Below, one piece after another: positions 8,001 to 18,673 of a stretch of DNA of 64,000 bases. How positions within the stretch are numbered: the stretch's first letter is position 1; every line of letters begins with the position of its first letter. Source of the DNA: Bacteroides sp. OM05-12 (GTDB lineage: Bacteria > Bacteroidota > Bacteroidia > Bacteroidales > Bacteroidaceae); assembly GCF_003438995.1 (NCBI RefSeq), contig NZ_QSUN01000016.1:19284-83283 (forward strand), written 5' to 3'. A model generated the notes under the pieces. It had not been told where the DNA came from. It did not search any database and worked only from the letters and a program-made list of their open reading frames with translations. Position numbers and translations under genes: made by a program.

Positions 8001-11000
8001 CTATTTTCCAGAATAGTGATACTCATAATTCTCTATTGTTCTTTTTATCCCATTTTCTAAACTATGCACTTCCTTTAATTGTCCGAAAGAATCATAATCA
8101 TAATAAACTATACGTTCATCCGGACCACAAATGGAAGTTACCCCCACCAAAGGCTTATAAGTCAAAACAGATATATGTGCATGAGGTAAAGAGCTACGCA
8201 ACTGATTAATTCGATTCCAATCATCCGAAGCTGGTTCTAAGCGAGCAGCAATAGCTTCTATATCCGATTCCGAGATTTTATTCGTAACCTCGTCGTAAGT
8301 AGCATTTTTTATTTCAGCAATCGGATACATATTGTTATATCCCCATAAATAAACGACATTCACCTGATCTTTTCCACGCATCGCCGCTATTTTACCGTAC
8401 GAAGTAAACTTATTGACGATTCCTGACGGCTCTCCATACAGTAGAGAAGGAGTTCCATTATAAAGACTGAAACTACTGGAAGACGTAGTAGCAGAAGGTT
8501 TTAACTCATAAATTTTATCCCTGAGATAAAGATTATTTTGATTTATATAAGTCATTAAAGTACCTCCTATTACCTTATCATTCAATCTTTTAATTACTTC
8601 TATAGGATAATCAATCATACGCTTACCTACCATTTCCTTATAAGGGCTAGCAGAGATGTCTGACACATAACGTGTTTCTACCGACAATCGCTCATTATTA
8701 CTGGTAAGGGTAGTAACATTATTAGGTAAATCATATTCATTATATGCATAGGTTTCCACTAATTGTTTTTGTACTTCATAAGGATCTGCATCTTCTTCCT
8801 GATAATAATAAGTAGTTTTATTCTTTAATAATGCTTTCCCTGTAATATAATCAGAAACCAGCATATCATAGTATAAATAATCATCTGTCCACTCTTTTAG
8901 CCCAAAAGATATTTGCATAATAGGAACCGTATCACGTTCTTGATATTCATATTCATATATTTCATCCAGTAAGCTATAACCGCTATTTGACCAAATCGTT
9001 TTTTTCGTTAAATGCCCATATTTATAATCAGGGCAAATAAAATTAAAATTAAAATTTGGTTGTCCATTATATACTTCCCCTTCATATGAAACAGCATAAT
9101 TATCAAAATTATCCAAAGGATCATATTTTACTAAAACACGATAACCGCAATAACGGGGATTCACATCTTCATCCTCCAAATAAAAGTATTCAACTGCCAT
9201 ATCGTCTCTAATTTCTTTAGCTGAAGCATAAAATATACCTCCTCCCGTAAGAGAGGCCAAGTTTGTAAAAGGAGTGGAAGATACATCGTATATAGTTCTT
9301 TGCATAGCATACTTATTACTGGGCATAGCATGTTCATCCCTTGTACGAACACGAGTAAAAGTTGGTGTTTCAGTTACAGAACCACTTGTAAAATGGAATT
9401 CCTGAACAGTACTATCAGACTTTGAATAATAATTAATAATCTTATCAATGCAGAGTCCTCCATATTTATCATTAAAAATAAAATTAGTATTATACTTAAA
9501 AAGGCGTTTTCCTCCAGCCGGATATTGAATAGACTTCAATGAATAAGCATAATTAAACTTTTCATTTACTGACAAGTCTCTCCCTATACTATATTCAAAA
9601 GTCGTTGGTTTATAAACATCTTCCTTATAAGTATTTGGAAAAGAACTATCAAATGAAGACGCTTCACTTTGATTTGTAACACTATTGCAATATCCAAAAT
9701 AATCACGTCCAGCAAAAGAGGCTCTAAAAGGTAATTGAGGTTCGCCTGGTTCTTCACCGTAATAAGAGAATCTATAAATATGGGGGTCATCTGAAAATGA
9801 ACTTCCATATTCTTTTATCGATTTCAATTTTAAACGTAAATCAGAAGAAGGATAAACAGGGTGAGAGATATAAGATTTAAAATAATCATATTCAAACGTC
9901 CAACGTTTCAGTATATTTCCTGAAGGAGTGTACACTTTAATTTCAGATAAGGCTTTCGGTTTTGAACTGCCATGCATCGGCAATAAATCTTCCCGTTCAT
10001 TAGCTAAAATAAATTCTACACGAACACCATTAGAAGCAATTATTTCTGTTATATATGCATCGTGACTAAGTGTTTCATTATTAAATGCAGAAGCAGAAGT
10101 TGTTCCTTCTCTAAATATAAAATCAGTCCAAGCTGTATATCCTTTAATACGGCTCTTAATACCGGTTGACATTGTCTTATATGAAACATCATGAGTCCCA
10201 TACTTTATCTGAATACTATCTTTATGCATCGGGCCAACAACTTTAGTCAGCCAACAAGAACAACTACATTTTGCATAATTGGTATAATAATCTATATTCG
10301 GAATATGAGCCCAACAATAATCCTGAATAATGTTTATAGAATAAGGTATCGAATACGAATATGTTGTTGTTCTATAATCAAAATCATATTGTATACCTTT
10401 CAAATCTTTAGCTGATAATGTTTGTCTCGAAGTCGGATTAAAATAGCCAAAAGAAAGTTGTTTACTTCCACATAAGTCTCTTATCTTTAGATCATATAAA
10501 AAAAAGCGTCCGGAATACCCCATAAAATTATATGAACCTAAATCCGGTATAGTCTGCCGATCGTATAAGTCTTCTAATGTTGTTTCACACTGTAGATTAT
10601 TATCAAAACCAGTTATCTTCATATACGTTTTGAATTCTTCCGTCGTCATCAAATTATGGCAAAAATTCTTTTGATAATTACCGTATTTGTCATCTATGCA
10701 ATTAGCCGTAATAACTCCTCCGGCATTCAAGCTCCAACCGAGTCCTACCCAAGTTGCAACCTGATCAACCTTTATACCACCGGCATAATAGCTTAATGTA
10801 ATAGGCAACGAAAGCTCCCCACACTCTATAGTATATAAGGGTATTTCAATAGATGGTATTCCATGAGCCCAATCCACTGGTATATCTGCATAGCGCATCA
10901 ACTCGCCAGCAGTAGGAGCTACAGGCAACACATTATTAAAATATTGATTATAAAGATTATTTTTACTGTTTTCAGCTTGCTTTATTCGAGCCAATGTTGC

Positions 11001-11111
11001 ACTGTCCGACTTTACTACTGTTTCTTGAATATCTTGTGCATAAATAAGCAAAGGGAATATAAACAAATATGTTACAACCCAAATTTTTATCTCCTGTTTC
11101 ATAGTATTCAT
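8001..11111 (-). CDS. RHS-like/SpvB-like secreted shell protein
   Basis: This large protein has a signal peptide (MKQEIKIWVVTYLF...YAQD) and a Bacteroidetes RHS-type N-region with PVAPTAGELMRYADIPVDW and then LPITLSYYAGGIKVDQVATW and GLGWSLNAGGVI. It ends with YYDYDSFGQLKEVHS and YEYHY. It has no RHS core cleavage region and no variable tip, so it is probably a carrier or shell partner rather than a toxin. A TTG lies at 11126, but ATG codons at 11111 and 11102 both give a proper signal peptide; I use 11111. It is first in the tight three-gene operon that ends with the toxin and its array. The product is 1036 residues from this start. Confidence 0.75.
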   Translation of the reverse strand: MNTMKQEIKIWVVTYLFIFPLLIYAQDIQETVVKSDSATLARIKQAENSKNNLYNQYFNNVLPVAPTAGELMRYADIPVDWAHGIPSIEIPLYTIECGELSLPITLSYYAGGIKVDQVATWVGLGWSLNAGGVITANCIDDKYGNYQKNFCHNLMTTEEFKTYMKITGFDNNLQCETTLEDLYDRQTIPDLGSYNFMGYSGRFFLYDLKIRDLCGSKQLSFGYFNPTSRQTLSAKDLKGIQYDFDYRTTTYSYSIPYSINIIQDYCWAHIPNIDYYTNYAKCSCSCWLTKVVGPMHKDSIQIKYGTHDVSYKTMSTGIKSRIKGYTAWTDFIFREGTTSASAFNNETLSHDAYITEIIASNGVRVEFILANEREDLLPMHGSSKPKALSEIKVYTPSGNILKRWTFEYDYFKSYISHPVYPSSDLRLKLKSIKEYGSSFSDDPHIYRFSYYGEEPGEPQLPFRASFAGRDYFGYCNSVTNQSEASSFDSSFPNTYKEDVYKPTTFEYSIGRDLSVNEKFNYAYSLKSIQYPAGGKRLFKYNTNFIFNDKYGGLCIDKIINYYSKSDSTVQEFHFTSGSVTETPTFTRVRTRDEHAMPSNKYAMQRTIYDVSSTPFTNLASLTGGGIFYASAKEIRDDMAVEYFYLEDEDVNPRYCGYRVLVKYDPLDNFDNYAVSYEGEVYNGQPNFNFNFICPDYKYGHLTKKTIWSNSGYSLLDEIYEYEYQERDTVPIMQISFGLKEWTDDYLYYDMLVSDYITGKALLKNKTTYYYQEEDADPYEVQKQLVETYAYNEYDLPNNVTTLTSNNERLSVETRYVSDISASPYKEMVGKRMIDYPIEVIKRLNDKVIGGTLMTYINQNNLYLRDKIYELKPSATTSSSSFSLYNGTPSLLYGEPSGIVNKFTSYGKIAAMRGKDQVNVVYLWGYNNMYPIAEIKNATYDEVTNKISESDIEAIAARLEPASDDWNRINQLRSSLPHAHISVLTYKPLVGVTSICGPDERIVYYDYDSFGQLKEVHSLENGIKRTIENYEYHYSGK

Positions 11112-11280
11112 TATAAGTATTAACAATACTACAAATATAGAAAACTAGAAGTAATTATAATTTTCAATATTGCAAAACCTGCTATACAAGATCACAAAGT
11201 CAATAATTTTTATATAACTAATAATCAAGTAAATAATATTATAAAATAATTTTAATTACTCTACAAGCGATATGCACCCA

Positions 11281-11685
11281 TTAGAATTCATCTAGAAATT
11301 TATCAAAACTTAAATTTTGTTTTACTCCTATTTTTAATTTATACATTCGATATTTTACCATAAAAACAGTACTCATTTTCACATGCATCAAAGTTGCAAT
11401 ATCAACAGTAGGTATGTGGAGCTTTAGCAAACAGCAATATTTTATATCTAAATCCGTCAAATTGGGATAGTAAGTATTTAGTCTCTCAATAAATCCCAGA
11501 TAACAGGAGTTTATTGTATCCTCTAAATTTAACCATTCCTCCTTTCCTAACTCTTTTTTCTGAAAGCGTTCTTTACCTTTCTTTTCTTGTAACATGAAAA
11601 TTGAATTAATCAATGGATTGGTTCTCAAAAACAACTCTTGAAGTCTCCTAATTTCTAATTGTAGTTTGTCTAGTTCGGAATTCAT
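11281..11685 (-). CDS. Small LuxR-like HTH regulator
   Basis: The 134-residue protein has an N-terminal amphipathic, coiled-coil-like stretch (MNSELDKLQLEIRRLQELF) and a C-terminal helix-turn-helix around residues 70-120 (TDLDIKYCCLLKLHIPTVDIA, then a KMSTVFMVKYRMYKLK recognition-like helix). The pattern resembles the C-terminal end of the SusR-type regulator at 14544-16184. It has no receiver or sensor domain. It lies 169 bp upstream of the RHS operon on the same strand, so local control of the toxin locus is plausible but not shown. Confidence 0.55.
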   Translation of the reverse strand: MNSELDKLQLEIRRLQELFLRTNPLINSIFMLQEKKGKERFQKKELGKEEWLNLEDTINSCYLGFIERLNTYYPNLTDLDIKYCCLLKLHIPTVDIATLMHVKMSTVFMVKYRMYKLKIGVKQNLSFDKFLDEF

Positions 11686-12301
11686 AAATATTTAAATATA
11701 ATAGTATATAAACATGATCTAGCTTCATGACGAAATAATAAAATATATGTAATCATATGAATTAAAATAAATTACTATTTATTACCTTCACCTTATCACT
11801 GTTTTGAGGTAAGTGCTTGATCTGTAATTTATAAAAGTGAAGGCACGTTTTTCGTCCTTATGTTTTTAAAAAACATCGGGATGATTGTCGACAAACATCG
11901 AGATGATTAAAAAAAACATCGGGATGTTTGATTCAACTTTTTGGGGGGAGTTCAAAAAAGAGTGCTTTCACTTTACTGTCTTATGTACCAGATGTTTATC
12001 TTCAAAGAGTGATAAGGTGAAGGCAGTTTCAACTAAAACTGAAAAACGCTTAAAGGGACGTTGGCAATCGCCTAAGGGAGCGTTACCGATCGCTCAAGGG
12101 GGCATCGGCTGACGCTCCCTTAGGTGATTACCGACGCTCCCCTAGGCGATTGGCTCATTTTGTATGAGCATTAAAGTGTTCTTATGTTTATAAATGAAGG
12201 ACCGTACGATTGAAATTAATCATACGGTCCTTTGTTTGCAAACGATAGGAGTTTGTAGACAACCGACCGTATGCTAAACAGGGGGTATCAATAAGTTGCT
12301 T
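11686..12301. repeat. Intergenic composite repeat region
   Basis: This is a 616-bp stretch without a credible gene. It holds, in order: CTTCACCTTATCACT (11786-11800); three near copies of AACATCGGGATG (about 11870-11930); the same 15-mer inverted (12008-12022); a perfect 12-bp inverted repeat CCTAAGGGAGCG/CGCTCCCTTAGG (12071-12082, 12113-12124); a hairpin with 13-bp arms (12199-12211, 12218-12230) that can act as a terminator for the GH97 gene; and a palindromic unit CATACGGTC...GACCGTATG (12221-12273) around a 22-bp core. Several of these blocks recur near 26.6, 36.5 and 42.1 kb. Confidence 0.7.
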
Positions 12302-14320
12302 TTATTCTTTGATAATCATGATTGCCGTTCCTCCTCCCGGAGCTTGTTTTAATGTTAATACAGTGCTGGAGTTAACATTCTCTTCTGTGATTGTCACGGG
12401 ATAAGGATTGTTTTTATAATTAGCTTCTTCGCCGTCCGCGAATATGTGTGCTTTGTAAGAAGCATTTGCGTCCAAGAAAGATAAGGGTAAATTAACCTCA
12501 CGCGGTGAAGCATTGGTGATGCTTCCTATGAACCAGTTTTCACTGTCACGGTCTTTACGGGCTATGGTTACATATTCACCTATTTTAGCTTCGGGCACTA
12601 CGGTCTTGGCCCAGTTCGTCGGGCAGGACGTAATAAAGTCGAAAGCCGGATTGTTTTCATAGTTCTCGATCATATCCGACGCCATTTGCAAAGGACTGTA
12701 TAATACCACGGCAAGTGCAAGTTGCTTGGCCAATGTCGTTTGCGGATGAGTTTGCGGATGCACCGGATTATTGAAATTAAATGTTCCGGGCGTAAAATCC
12801 ATTGGTCCTGCAAGCCCACGGGTGAATGGGATGGTTGTTGTATGTTCAGGAGGATTGCCACCGTCTGCCGACCATGCGTCATATTCTTGTCCGCGTACGC
12901 CTTCCTGTGTCATCAGGTTAGGGTAGGTGCGTTGAAGTCCCGTAGGCATCACCGGTTCATGATTGTCAATCATGATATTGTATTTTGCCGCAGTTTCGAT
13001 TACTTTTCTGTAATGACGTACGCCATATTGACTTCCATGCAGCTCTTTATGGTCTAATAAGGGATTGACATATCCGGTTTTAACGGCATTGATACCATAT
13101 TTCTGATAGAGTGCGAAAGCACTGTCAAGTTGTGCTTCATAATTTTGTGCCGCTCCTCCCGTTTCATTGTGTCCGATCAGGCGGACTCCTTTGGAAGCGG
13201 CATAAGAGGTTATTTTCTCCAAATCAAAATCGGGATAGGCTTTTGTAAAACTGAATTGGTCGCCGTTTGCACTCCAATCTCCGTCCCATCCGTAATTCCA
13301 GCCTTCTACCAATACCCCTGAAAAACCATGCTTCGCTGCAAAATCAATGTAATTCATGGTATTCTCTGTTGTTGCACCATGTTTGGGACCTTGTTCCCAT
13401 GTTTGTTTCTTCATGTGCATACCCCACCATATTCCTATATATCTGCCCGGCTGAATCCAAGAAGTATCTTCAATTTTGCAAGGTTCATTCAGATTCAGCA
13501 TTAGTCGGGATAGGATTAGATCGCCCGGCTTATCTGCGATAATGACTGTTCTCCACGGTGTTTGCATAGGGGCGTTGGCAAATACTTTTTCTCCTGTAGA
13601 CCAAGGAGTAAGAAATGCTTTTAGTGTAGTGGTATTACGTTTTGGAGCCAGATTGAGAGATGCGTAATCCGTCAGGTTAGCCTCGTGTATCGTTAGATAG
13701 AGTTTTTCGTTTACTTTCATTGTCAAGGGAGTGCATATCGTATCCAACCGGCTGACTAAAGAGGGTTTGAACAATCCTTCATAGTACTCGGTATCCCATG
13801 GTATTGACCATGCAATCGCGTCTTCGGGCAGAGCAAATTCCGTTTGTTCATCCATTATGGTAAATTCTTTCAGATCGGGCTGTTCCGGGATAACGTAGCG
13901 GAAGCCGATACCATCATTGAATACCCGGAATACAACGGAGAAGTTCCGTTTGGGTTCGTCGGACTCCTCTACATCAACAATCATTTGGTTGTATTTATTC
14001 TCTATCGATGATTCTTCTCCCCAAGGCTGATGCCACATTTCGTTAAATGAAGAGTGCTCTATCTTTTTTATCTTCAGATTTTCGCCGAGATATCCTTCTT
14101 TCAAGGTTAATCCCAAGAAAGAAGTATCAATGACTTCCGTTTCTTTACGGCTTACAGTATAATACATTTTTCCGTCTTTTATGCCTGCGCTCAACTGGAT
14201 ATTCTTATCCGGTGAAGAAACCTTTTGAGAGTCTTCTTTTGTGCAACTGGCAGTGCTCAATATTGAAAGCGAAACAGTGAAAAGCAAGGAATAGATTTTT
14301 AAAGTTTTCATGTTTTTCAT
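12302..14320 (-). CDS. GH97 inverting alpha-glucosidase-type lipoprotein (SusB-like)
   Basis: The 672-residue enzyme has a lipoprotein signal with lipidated Cys26 (ILSTASC). The N-terminal beta-sandwich is followed by the (beta/alpha)8 catalytic domain. Key acids match the SusB pattern by spacing: Glu339 (VEGWN), Glu386 (GHNETGG), Glu455 (NHEP), Glu473 and Glu479 (TQEGVRGQEY). The gaps of 69, 18 and 6 residues equal those I recall between SusB Glu439, Glu508, Glu526 and Glu532. Where retaining GH97 enzymes have a nucleophile Asp, this one has VKTGYV, so I expect an inverting alpha-glucosidase. It would split oligosaccharides released by the GH87-like enzymes of this locus. A TACTTTTG motif lies upstream on the minus strand (14387-14394), a possible -7 element. 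Confidence 0.88.
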   Translation of the reverse strand: MKNMKTLKIYSLLFTVSLSILSTASCTKEDSQKVSSPDKNIQLSAGIKDGKMYYTVSRKETEVIDTSFLGLTLKEGYLGENLKIKKIEHSSFNEMWHQPWGEESSIENKYNQMIVDVEESDEPKRNFSVVFRVFNDGIGFRYVIPEQPDLKEFTIMDEQTEFALPEDAIAWSIPWDTEYYEGLFKPSLVSRLDTICTPLTMKVNEKLYLTIHEANLTDYASLNLAPKRNTTTLKAFLTPWSTGEKVFANAPMQTPWRTVIIADKPGDLILSRLMLNLNEPCKIEDTSWIQPGRYIGIWWGMHMKKQTWEQGPKHGATTENTMNYIDFAAKHGFSGVLVEGWNYGWDGDWSANGDQFSFTKAYPDFDLEKITSYAASKGVRLIGHNETGGAAQNYEAQLDSAFALYQKYGINAVKTGYVNPLLDHKELHGSQYGVRHYRKVIETAAKYNIMIDNHEPVMPTGLQRTYPNLMTQEGVRGQEYDAWSADGGNPPEHTTTIPFTRGLAGPMDFTPGTFNFNNPVHPQTHPQTTLAKQLALAVVLYSPLQMASDMIENYENNPAFDFITSCPTNWAKTVVPEAKIGEYVTIARKDRDSENWFIGSITNASPREVNLPLSFLDANASYKAHIFADGEEANYKNNPYPVTITEENVNSSTVLTLKQAPGGGTAIMIIKE

Positions 14321-14475
14321 ATTAAAGGATATTTTAAATCAATATGATGAAAATATAGAAGACACTCTGTCTCTATTTGATTGAAGCAAAAGTACTGTAT
14401 CGCAAACTAATAAGTAAGTAATAAAATAAAAGTATAATGATATATTTTATACTTATGTAGCTAATACATTGAAAA

Positions 14476-14502
14476 ACAGCGTTGTGTATTAAACAACGCT
14501 GT
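14476..14502 (-). terminator. Rho-independent terminator of the SusR-like gene
   Basis: Perfect 10-bp inverted repeat ACAGCGTTGT / ACAACGCTGT with a 7-nt loop. Read on the minus strand it is followed by a run of five U. It lies 42 bp after the stop of the regulator gene. Confidence 0.7.
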
Positions 14503-14543
14503 ACATAAATATAAAGATAGTTAGATGGGAATTTGGGTCAAAA

Positions 14544-16184
14544 TTAAGAGACGGATTCTATTTCCATGATCTTTTGCTCGAACTGCTCGTTCGGTATGAT
14601 GGATTTATTCTTTGTTTTGGTTTTGTAAGTATTCACCGTATTCACGGAATAGTTCAGGAAATTGGCGATGTTGCTGCTTTCATTGATACCCAAACGTATT
14701 AAGGCAAATATGCGCATTTCCGGTGTAAGCATCTTACTGTTTTCCGGACAAGCTATATCCTCAGGTTTAAATAGCTGATTATAGGATTTGATGAAAGAGG
14801 GGAATAGCTTTAAAAAGACGCTGTCAAAAGAGGTGTGCATATTCTCCCTTTCCTTTTTTAAGTCGCTTTCTTTGAATGACATTCGTAAATCTTCATATTG
14901 TTTGGCCATGATCTTACGATTTACAAATTTATAAAGGTCTTCCATCCTGCCGATATACTCGGAGTTCAAGAAGAAAGCATATCCTATATATTCGTCTTTT
15001 ATATTATTGCTTTCCGCCAATTTTTTGTTGGTCTCTTGTAATTGTATGTTTTGTTCTTCTATTTGAGCGTTATGTTTTTCTATTTGTTCATTGCGTTCTT
15101 CAATGATACCTTGTGCATTATTGAGTTTCCTTACTTGCTTGATAATCACAAATATGGTAATGGTCAGGGATATAAGAAGTAGTGACACGAAAGTAACGAT
15201 ACCGAATAATATGTTTCTCTCATTGGTGACTGCGTAATAGCGTGCTTGCTCTATTAACGGCAATACAGTGCTGATTTCTATTTTACGATGGCGTGCATTA
15301 TAAAAGTCAGCATCCTCGAGTGCTAATTTTATATACTGGCTTGCCTTTGTCAGATCTCCTTTATCATAAAAGTATAAGGCCAGATCTTTTTTGGCGGTAG
15401 TTTCTCTTTTAGCCGATTCGGTATCTAAAATAGAGGCGAGAGCCTTATAATAAATCGCATTCTCCAAATCACCTTTTTCTTTGTAGAGGTCTCCTAGTAT
15501 GGAACTGAGCAATGCTTGCCATCCCTTGTCAATATCGGGTCTGTGGAATAGTGTACTGAAGCAATCTATTCTTTCTTCAACACTATGAGAGTGAGTGGAT
15601 CTGGAGGCACTTGCATAGATGTAATAGAAATTATCCGGTGGTAAACAATCTAATACGGAGTCACTGTAAACGTGATATAATTGGGCGTATTTATCCGTAA
15701 ATGTACCGTCTGTATAATTACTCATATCAGAAAATAAACGGATACATTGGAAATAGAATTCGGCACGAATGTTTTTAGGTATGTTGTTTAAATTGGTGGA
15801 ATTAACCACATCGCATGCATCTTTAAATATTCCGGCAGAGATATAACTGAATATCAAATTGCAATTTGCAATGACTTTCAATGAGTCATTCTGGCTGGCT
15901 AAAGCCATCTCTTGCACTTTTATAGCGTAGGCATGTGCAGAATCAAATTGATATGATTTATATTCATTGAACAGTCTGTTGTAAATATCATACTTCTCAT
16001 GAACTTCATTCGTTCCTTTCAAACATTGTTTGAGACTGTCGATTCGGATTTCCCTACTCATAAAATAGATGTCCCGTTTCTCGACTACTTTGTCTAGAAC
16101 ATTGAGTATGGAATCTATTTTGTTTTGAGCGGACGTGATTGTTGCAGGTAGCAAAAATAAGATGAATAGTATGATATTTTTCAT
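14544..16184 (-). CDS. SusR-type membrane-bound regulator (TPR, TM, coiled coil, HTH; DUF6377-like)
   Basis: The 546-residue protein has a signal peptide (1-19) and a periplasmic alpha-helical TPR-like sensor (about 20-320, with repeated helix pairs such as GDLYKEKGDLENAIYYK). One transmembrane helix follows (about 326-349), then a Glu/Gln/Asn-rich coiled coil (350-393). The cytoplasmic C-terminus holds LTPEMRIFALIRLGINESSNIANFL and SVNTVNTYKTKTK, a LuxR-like HTH. This is the layout of SusR-type regulators that sense starch sugars and activate neighbouring sus genes. Its position between GH97 and the GH87/SusCD genes suggests it senses an oligosaccharide of this locus. A TATTTTTG element on the minus strand (16220-16227) may be its promoter. 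Confidence 0.8.
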   Translation of the reverse strand: MKNIILFILFLLPATITSAQNKIDSILNVLDKVVEKRDIYFMSREIRIDSLKQCLKGTNEVHEKYDIYNRLFNEYKSYQFDSAHAYAIKVQEMALASQNDSLKVIANCNLIFSYISAGIFKDACDVVNSTNLNNIPKNIRAEFYFQCIRLFSDMSNYTDGTFTDKYAQLYHVYSDSVLDCLPPDNFYYIYASASRSTHSHSVEERIDCFSTLFHRPDIDKGWQALLSSILGDLYKEKGDLENAIYYKALASILDTESAKRETTAKKDLALYFYDKGDLTKASQYIKLALEDADFYNARHRKIEISTVLPLIEQARYYAVTNERNILFGIVTFVSLLLISLTITIFVIIKQVRKLNNAQGIIEERNEQIEKHNAQIEEQNIQLQETNKKLAESNNIKDEYIGYAFFLNSEYIGRMEDLYKFVNRKIMAKQYEDLRMSFKESDLKKERENMHTSFDSVFLKLFPSFIKSYNQLFKPEDIACPENSKMLTPEMRIFALIRLGINESSNIANFLNYSVNTVNTYKTKTKNKSIIPNEQFEQKIMEIESVS

Positions 16185-16261
16185 AACATTTAAAATGCGT
16201 TAAGACTACTTGTTTACTGCAAAAATATGATTTTTTTTCTCTTGAACCTAATATATTCAAA

Positions 16262-18259
16262 CTATTTTTTCACAAATATTTTCTTTCCAACCGTATCGGT
16301 ATCTGATTTTACAATATATAAGCCGGGCTTAAAACCGGGTATTGTTATCTTATCCGATGAAGAAATAGCTTGATAACATTCTCTTCCTGTTATATCATAA
16401 ATTGATATCTGTATATTCCTGCAGCCTGATAGAATGATGCTTCCATTGATAGAATAGACTTTTAAATTATCTTCTTCATTTACCGGATGCATTCCTTGAG
16501 GGTTACAATCTTCTATGAAAATAAAACTGTCCGGCTTATCATTAGTGTCGGTTTCTGCACCGATATTTTCGTAAGACATTGAGCAATAAAAACCGTTTCC
16601 TTGTGCGTTGTCGTAGAAAATTCCATATCTTCCTGTCCCGTTTATATGGATGTTTTTCATTTGAAGATTCTTGATTTTATGATTGCTGCTTGCAATATGG
16701 ATAGCATCGTTTTTTGAGTCATAAAGATTTATATTTTCGAATTTGATATTTTGCAAGTCATAATATGCACTGCTTGCAATATGGATTGCTCCTTGTCTGT
16801 TTCCCCAGAAATCGCCCTCAACACCCGGAGTACCATTGTTTACACCACCTCTGTAGATGGATATATCGTTAAATTCGTTATAGCCTTCAGTACCGAATCC
16901 TTTACCTGCAAAATCGCAATTAACTCTTAGTCCGGCTTCCATCGGATCAATAATAACGCAATGGCTTGCTTTGTTCTGTTGTCCGCCAAAAAATCCCAGG
17001 CTGGATGCACGCCAGTTATTTTCCGCCGTGTTATATCGGTAGATATTATTGATACATAGCTCTGAAGAAGACCATGATGCCATGTCGTCATCTCCATTGT
17101 TTCGGAAACTGCATTTCTCTACAATTGCATTTTTTATGCCGGAGCAGAGATTCAGCCCGTCGGCATAGTTATTCCGGAAACGGGAATGCTGAATTAAAAG
17201 ATTATCAGAGTTCTTTCCATTGTAATTAGCTATCCATCCTCCACATTCGAAATGTTCTACCCATACGTTTCTGATAATGGAATTAGCTCCGAAACTTCCC
17301 ATGAATCCTTTCCCTACCTGGTAGTTGGCATTGTTATCGTAGTATCTTTTGTTGTTTATCGTATTGATGTATAGTCCTTCAATAACGATATTGCTATTAT
17401 CGGTTTCTATTCCTCTTTTATTGTATGTGGAACGATCGTCGGAAGAGGCTGTGAAGTATAATTCTGTGTACCACATACCTGCTCCTATGATTTTGGTATT
17501 GTCACTTGTTATGTTTATTTTTCTGTCGACTTCATATCTTCCTTCCGGTATAAATATTGTTTTTCCACCGTTGACTTGAATAAATGCTCCTAAATTTTTT
17601 GTAGGGTCATCGAATATAATTTTATTATCATCAGTGATGTCGTCAAACGTTATGGCAGCGGGTATTGGCTCTAATTCTATAAAATCAATCGTATATACAG
17701 AGCTGTTATCGGTGGTCTTTACTATTTTGAAAGTTGATCCTGCCGGGATTTTCTTAGCCAATTTGTAATGGCTTTCATCAAACCGCATGCGGGGAAATTT
17801 ATTTGAAGCCGGAGTATTATCCGGATATTTGTTGTTTCCATATTTTAATGTGTATTGCCATGCCCAATAGGAGTCTAAGGTTATATCTTGCACATATTCA
17901 TCATTTACATATAAAGCCAATGTACCTTTTGTGCCTTTACCATCTTCACTGTCCGGCAGAGAAAAGCGAATGGTGAGTCCGTCAGCCGCTTCATCATTTG
18001 TCCATTGGATATATGAGCCTTTTTCAGTCAGTTGGGCAGCCATCTGATTGGATGCTTCACTTTGCAACTCGGTTTGCAACACAGTTGGACTTAGAAATGA
18101 AGCATTTCCTGCACATCTATCCGGTTCTGCCTCATATCTTTTATAGGGTCGGTCATAATATCCTCTTTCAATATCATCATCTGGAAATGCAATGGATTGA
18201 GCAGACAAATTTAAATTTGATATGAATAAGGCTGATAATAAATAGAGGAAGTTTCTCAT
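16262..18259 (-). CDS. GH87-like beta-helix glucanase with CBM and T9SS-like tail
   Basis: The 665-residue secreted protein has a signal peptide (1-20), a carbohydrate-binding beta-sandwich (about 30-200, starting RYEAEPDRCAGNASF and ending YTIDFIELEP), a right-handed beta-helix (about 215-590) and a C-terminal tail like a type IX sorting domain (about 598-665, ending GLYIVKS...KKIFVKK). The helix carries ADGLN (Asp367) and RNNGDDDMASW (Asp390-392), like the catalytic-Asp region of GH87 mycodextranase/alpha-1,3-glucanases. I infer endo-cleavage of an alpha-1,3-linked glucan. A paralogue without the tail is at 24733-26505. Another beta-helix family is possible; the GH87 call rests on motifs only. 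Confidence 0.65.
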   Translation of the reverse strand: MRNFLYLLSALFISNLNLSAQSIAFPDDDIERGYYDRPYKRYEAEPDRCAGNASFLSPTVLQTELQSEASNQMAAQLTEKGSYIQWTNDEAADGLTIRFSLPDSEDGKGTKGTLALYVNDEYVQDITLDSYWAWQYTLKYGNNKYPDNTPASNKFPRMRFDESHYKLAKKIPAGSTFKIVKTTDNSSVYTIDFIELEPIPAAITFDDITDDNKIIFDDPTKNLGAFIQVNGGKTIFIPEGRYEVDRKINITSDNTKIIGAGMWYTELYFTASSDDRSTYNKRGIETDNSNIVIEGLYINTINNKRYYDNNANYQVGKGFMGSFGANSIIRNVWVEHFECGGWIANYNGKNSDNLLIQHSRFRNNYADGLNLCSGIKNAIVEKCSFRNNGDDDMASWSSSELCINNIYRYNTAENNWRASSLGFFGGQQNKASHCVIIDPMEAGLRVNCDFAGKGFGTEGYNEFNDISIYRGGVNNGTPGVEGDFWGNRQGAIHIASSAYYDLQNIKFENINLYDSKNDAIHIASSNHKIKNLQMKNIHINGTGRYGIFYDNAQGNGFYCSMSYENIGAETDTNDKPDSFIFIEDCNPQGMHPVNEEDNLKVYSINGSIILSGCRNIQISIYDITGRECYQAISSSDKITIPGFKPGLYIVKSDTDTVGKKIFVKK

Positions 18260-18673
18260 AGCTTAACAATGTTAAAAAATAAATTGAGAACAAAATAAGA
18301 TAAATTAATATGGAAAAGGAAATAATATAATCGAAAATTACGTGGGTTAATTCTTATTATTCTTATATTCAATTGTTTACCAGTAAAATCTCTTTCTCCC
18401 GGACAAGAAATGTATAACAATAAAAAGAAATAAAATAAATTAATTATTGGGAATATTCACCCGGATATTCTATAGATTTGGACTTTCATGTTTATATTCT
18501 ATTTATACTTTCTTATATTTTTGTATTTGCATGTTGTTGATTATTAGTAATATATGTGCTTCCTGAATAATATTTTCTAATATTAGAATAATAGATTTTT
18601 TTATTTCTTTTTAAGGTGTATACATTTGCTAATGATTTTTTAACCGATTTATTCACTTTAAAATTTAATAGTT
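18260..18673. promoter_or_regulatory. Divergent intergenic region with -7 element for the SusC operon
   Basis: This is a 414-bp gap between the two divergent arms of the locus. TACATTTG at 18621-18628 fits the Bacteroides -7 consensus TAnnTTTG and would give a leader of about 40 nt before the ATG at 18674. No good -33 TTTG is seen. The rest is very AT-rich and I see no RNA gene or further repeat. Confidence 0.4.

Noticed and set aside
11885..12112. 75-codon frame on the plus strand
   Set aside because: It lies entirely in the composite repeat, has no protein-like composition, and is made of repeat blocks.
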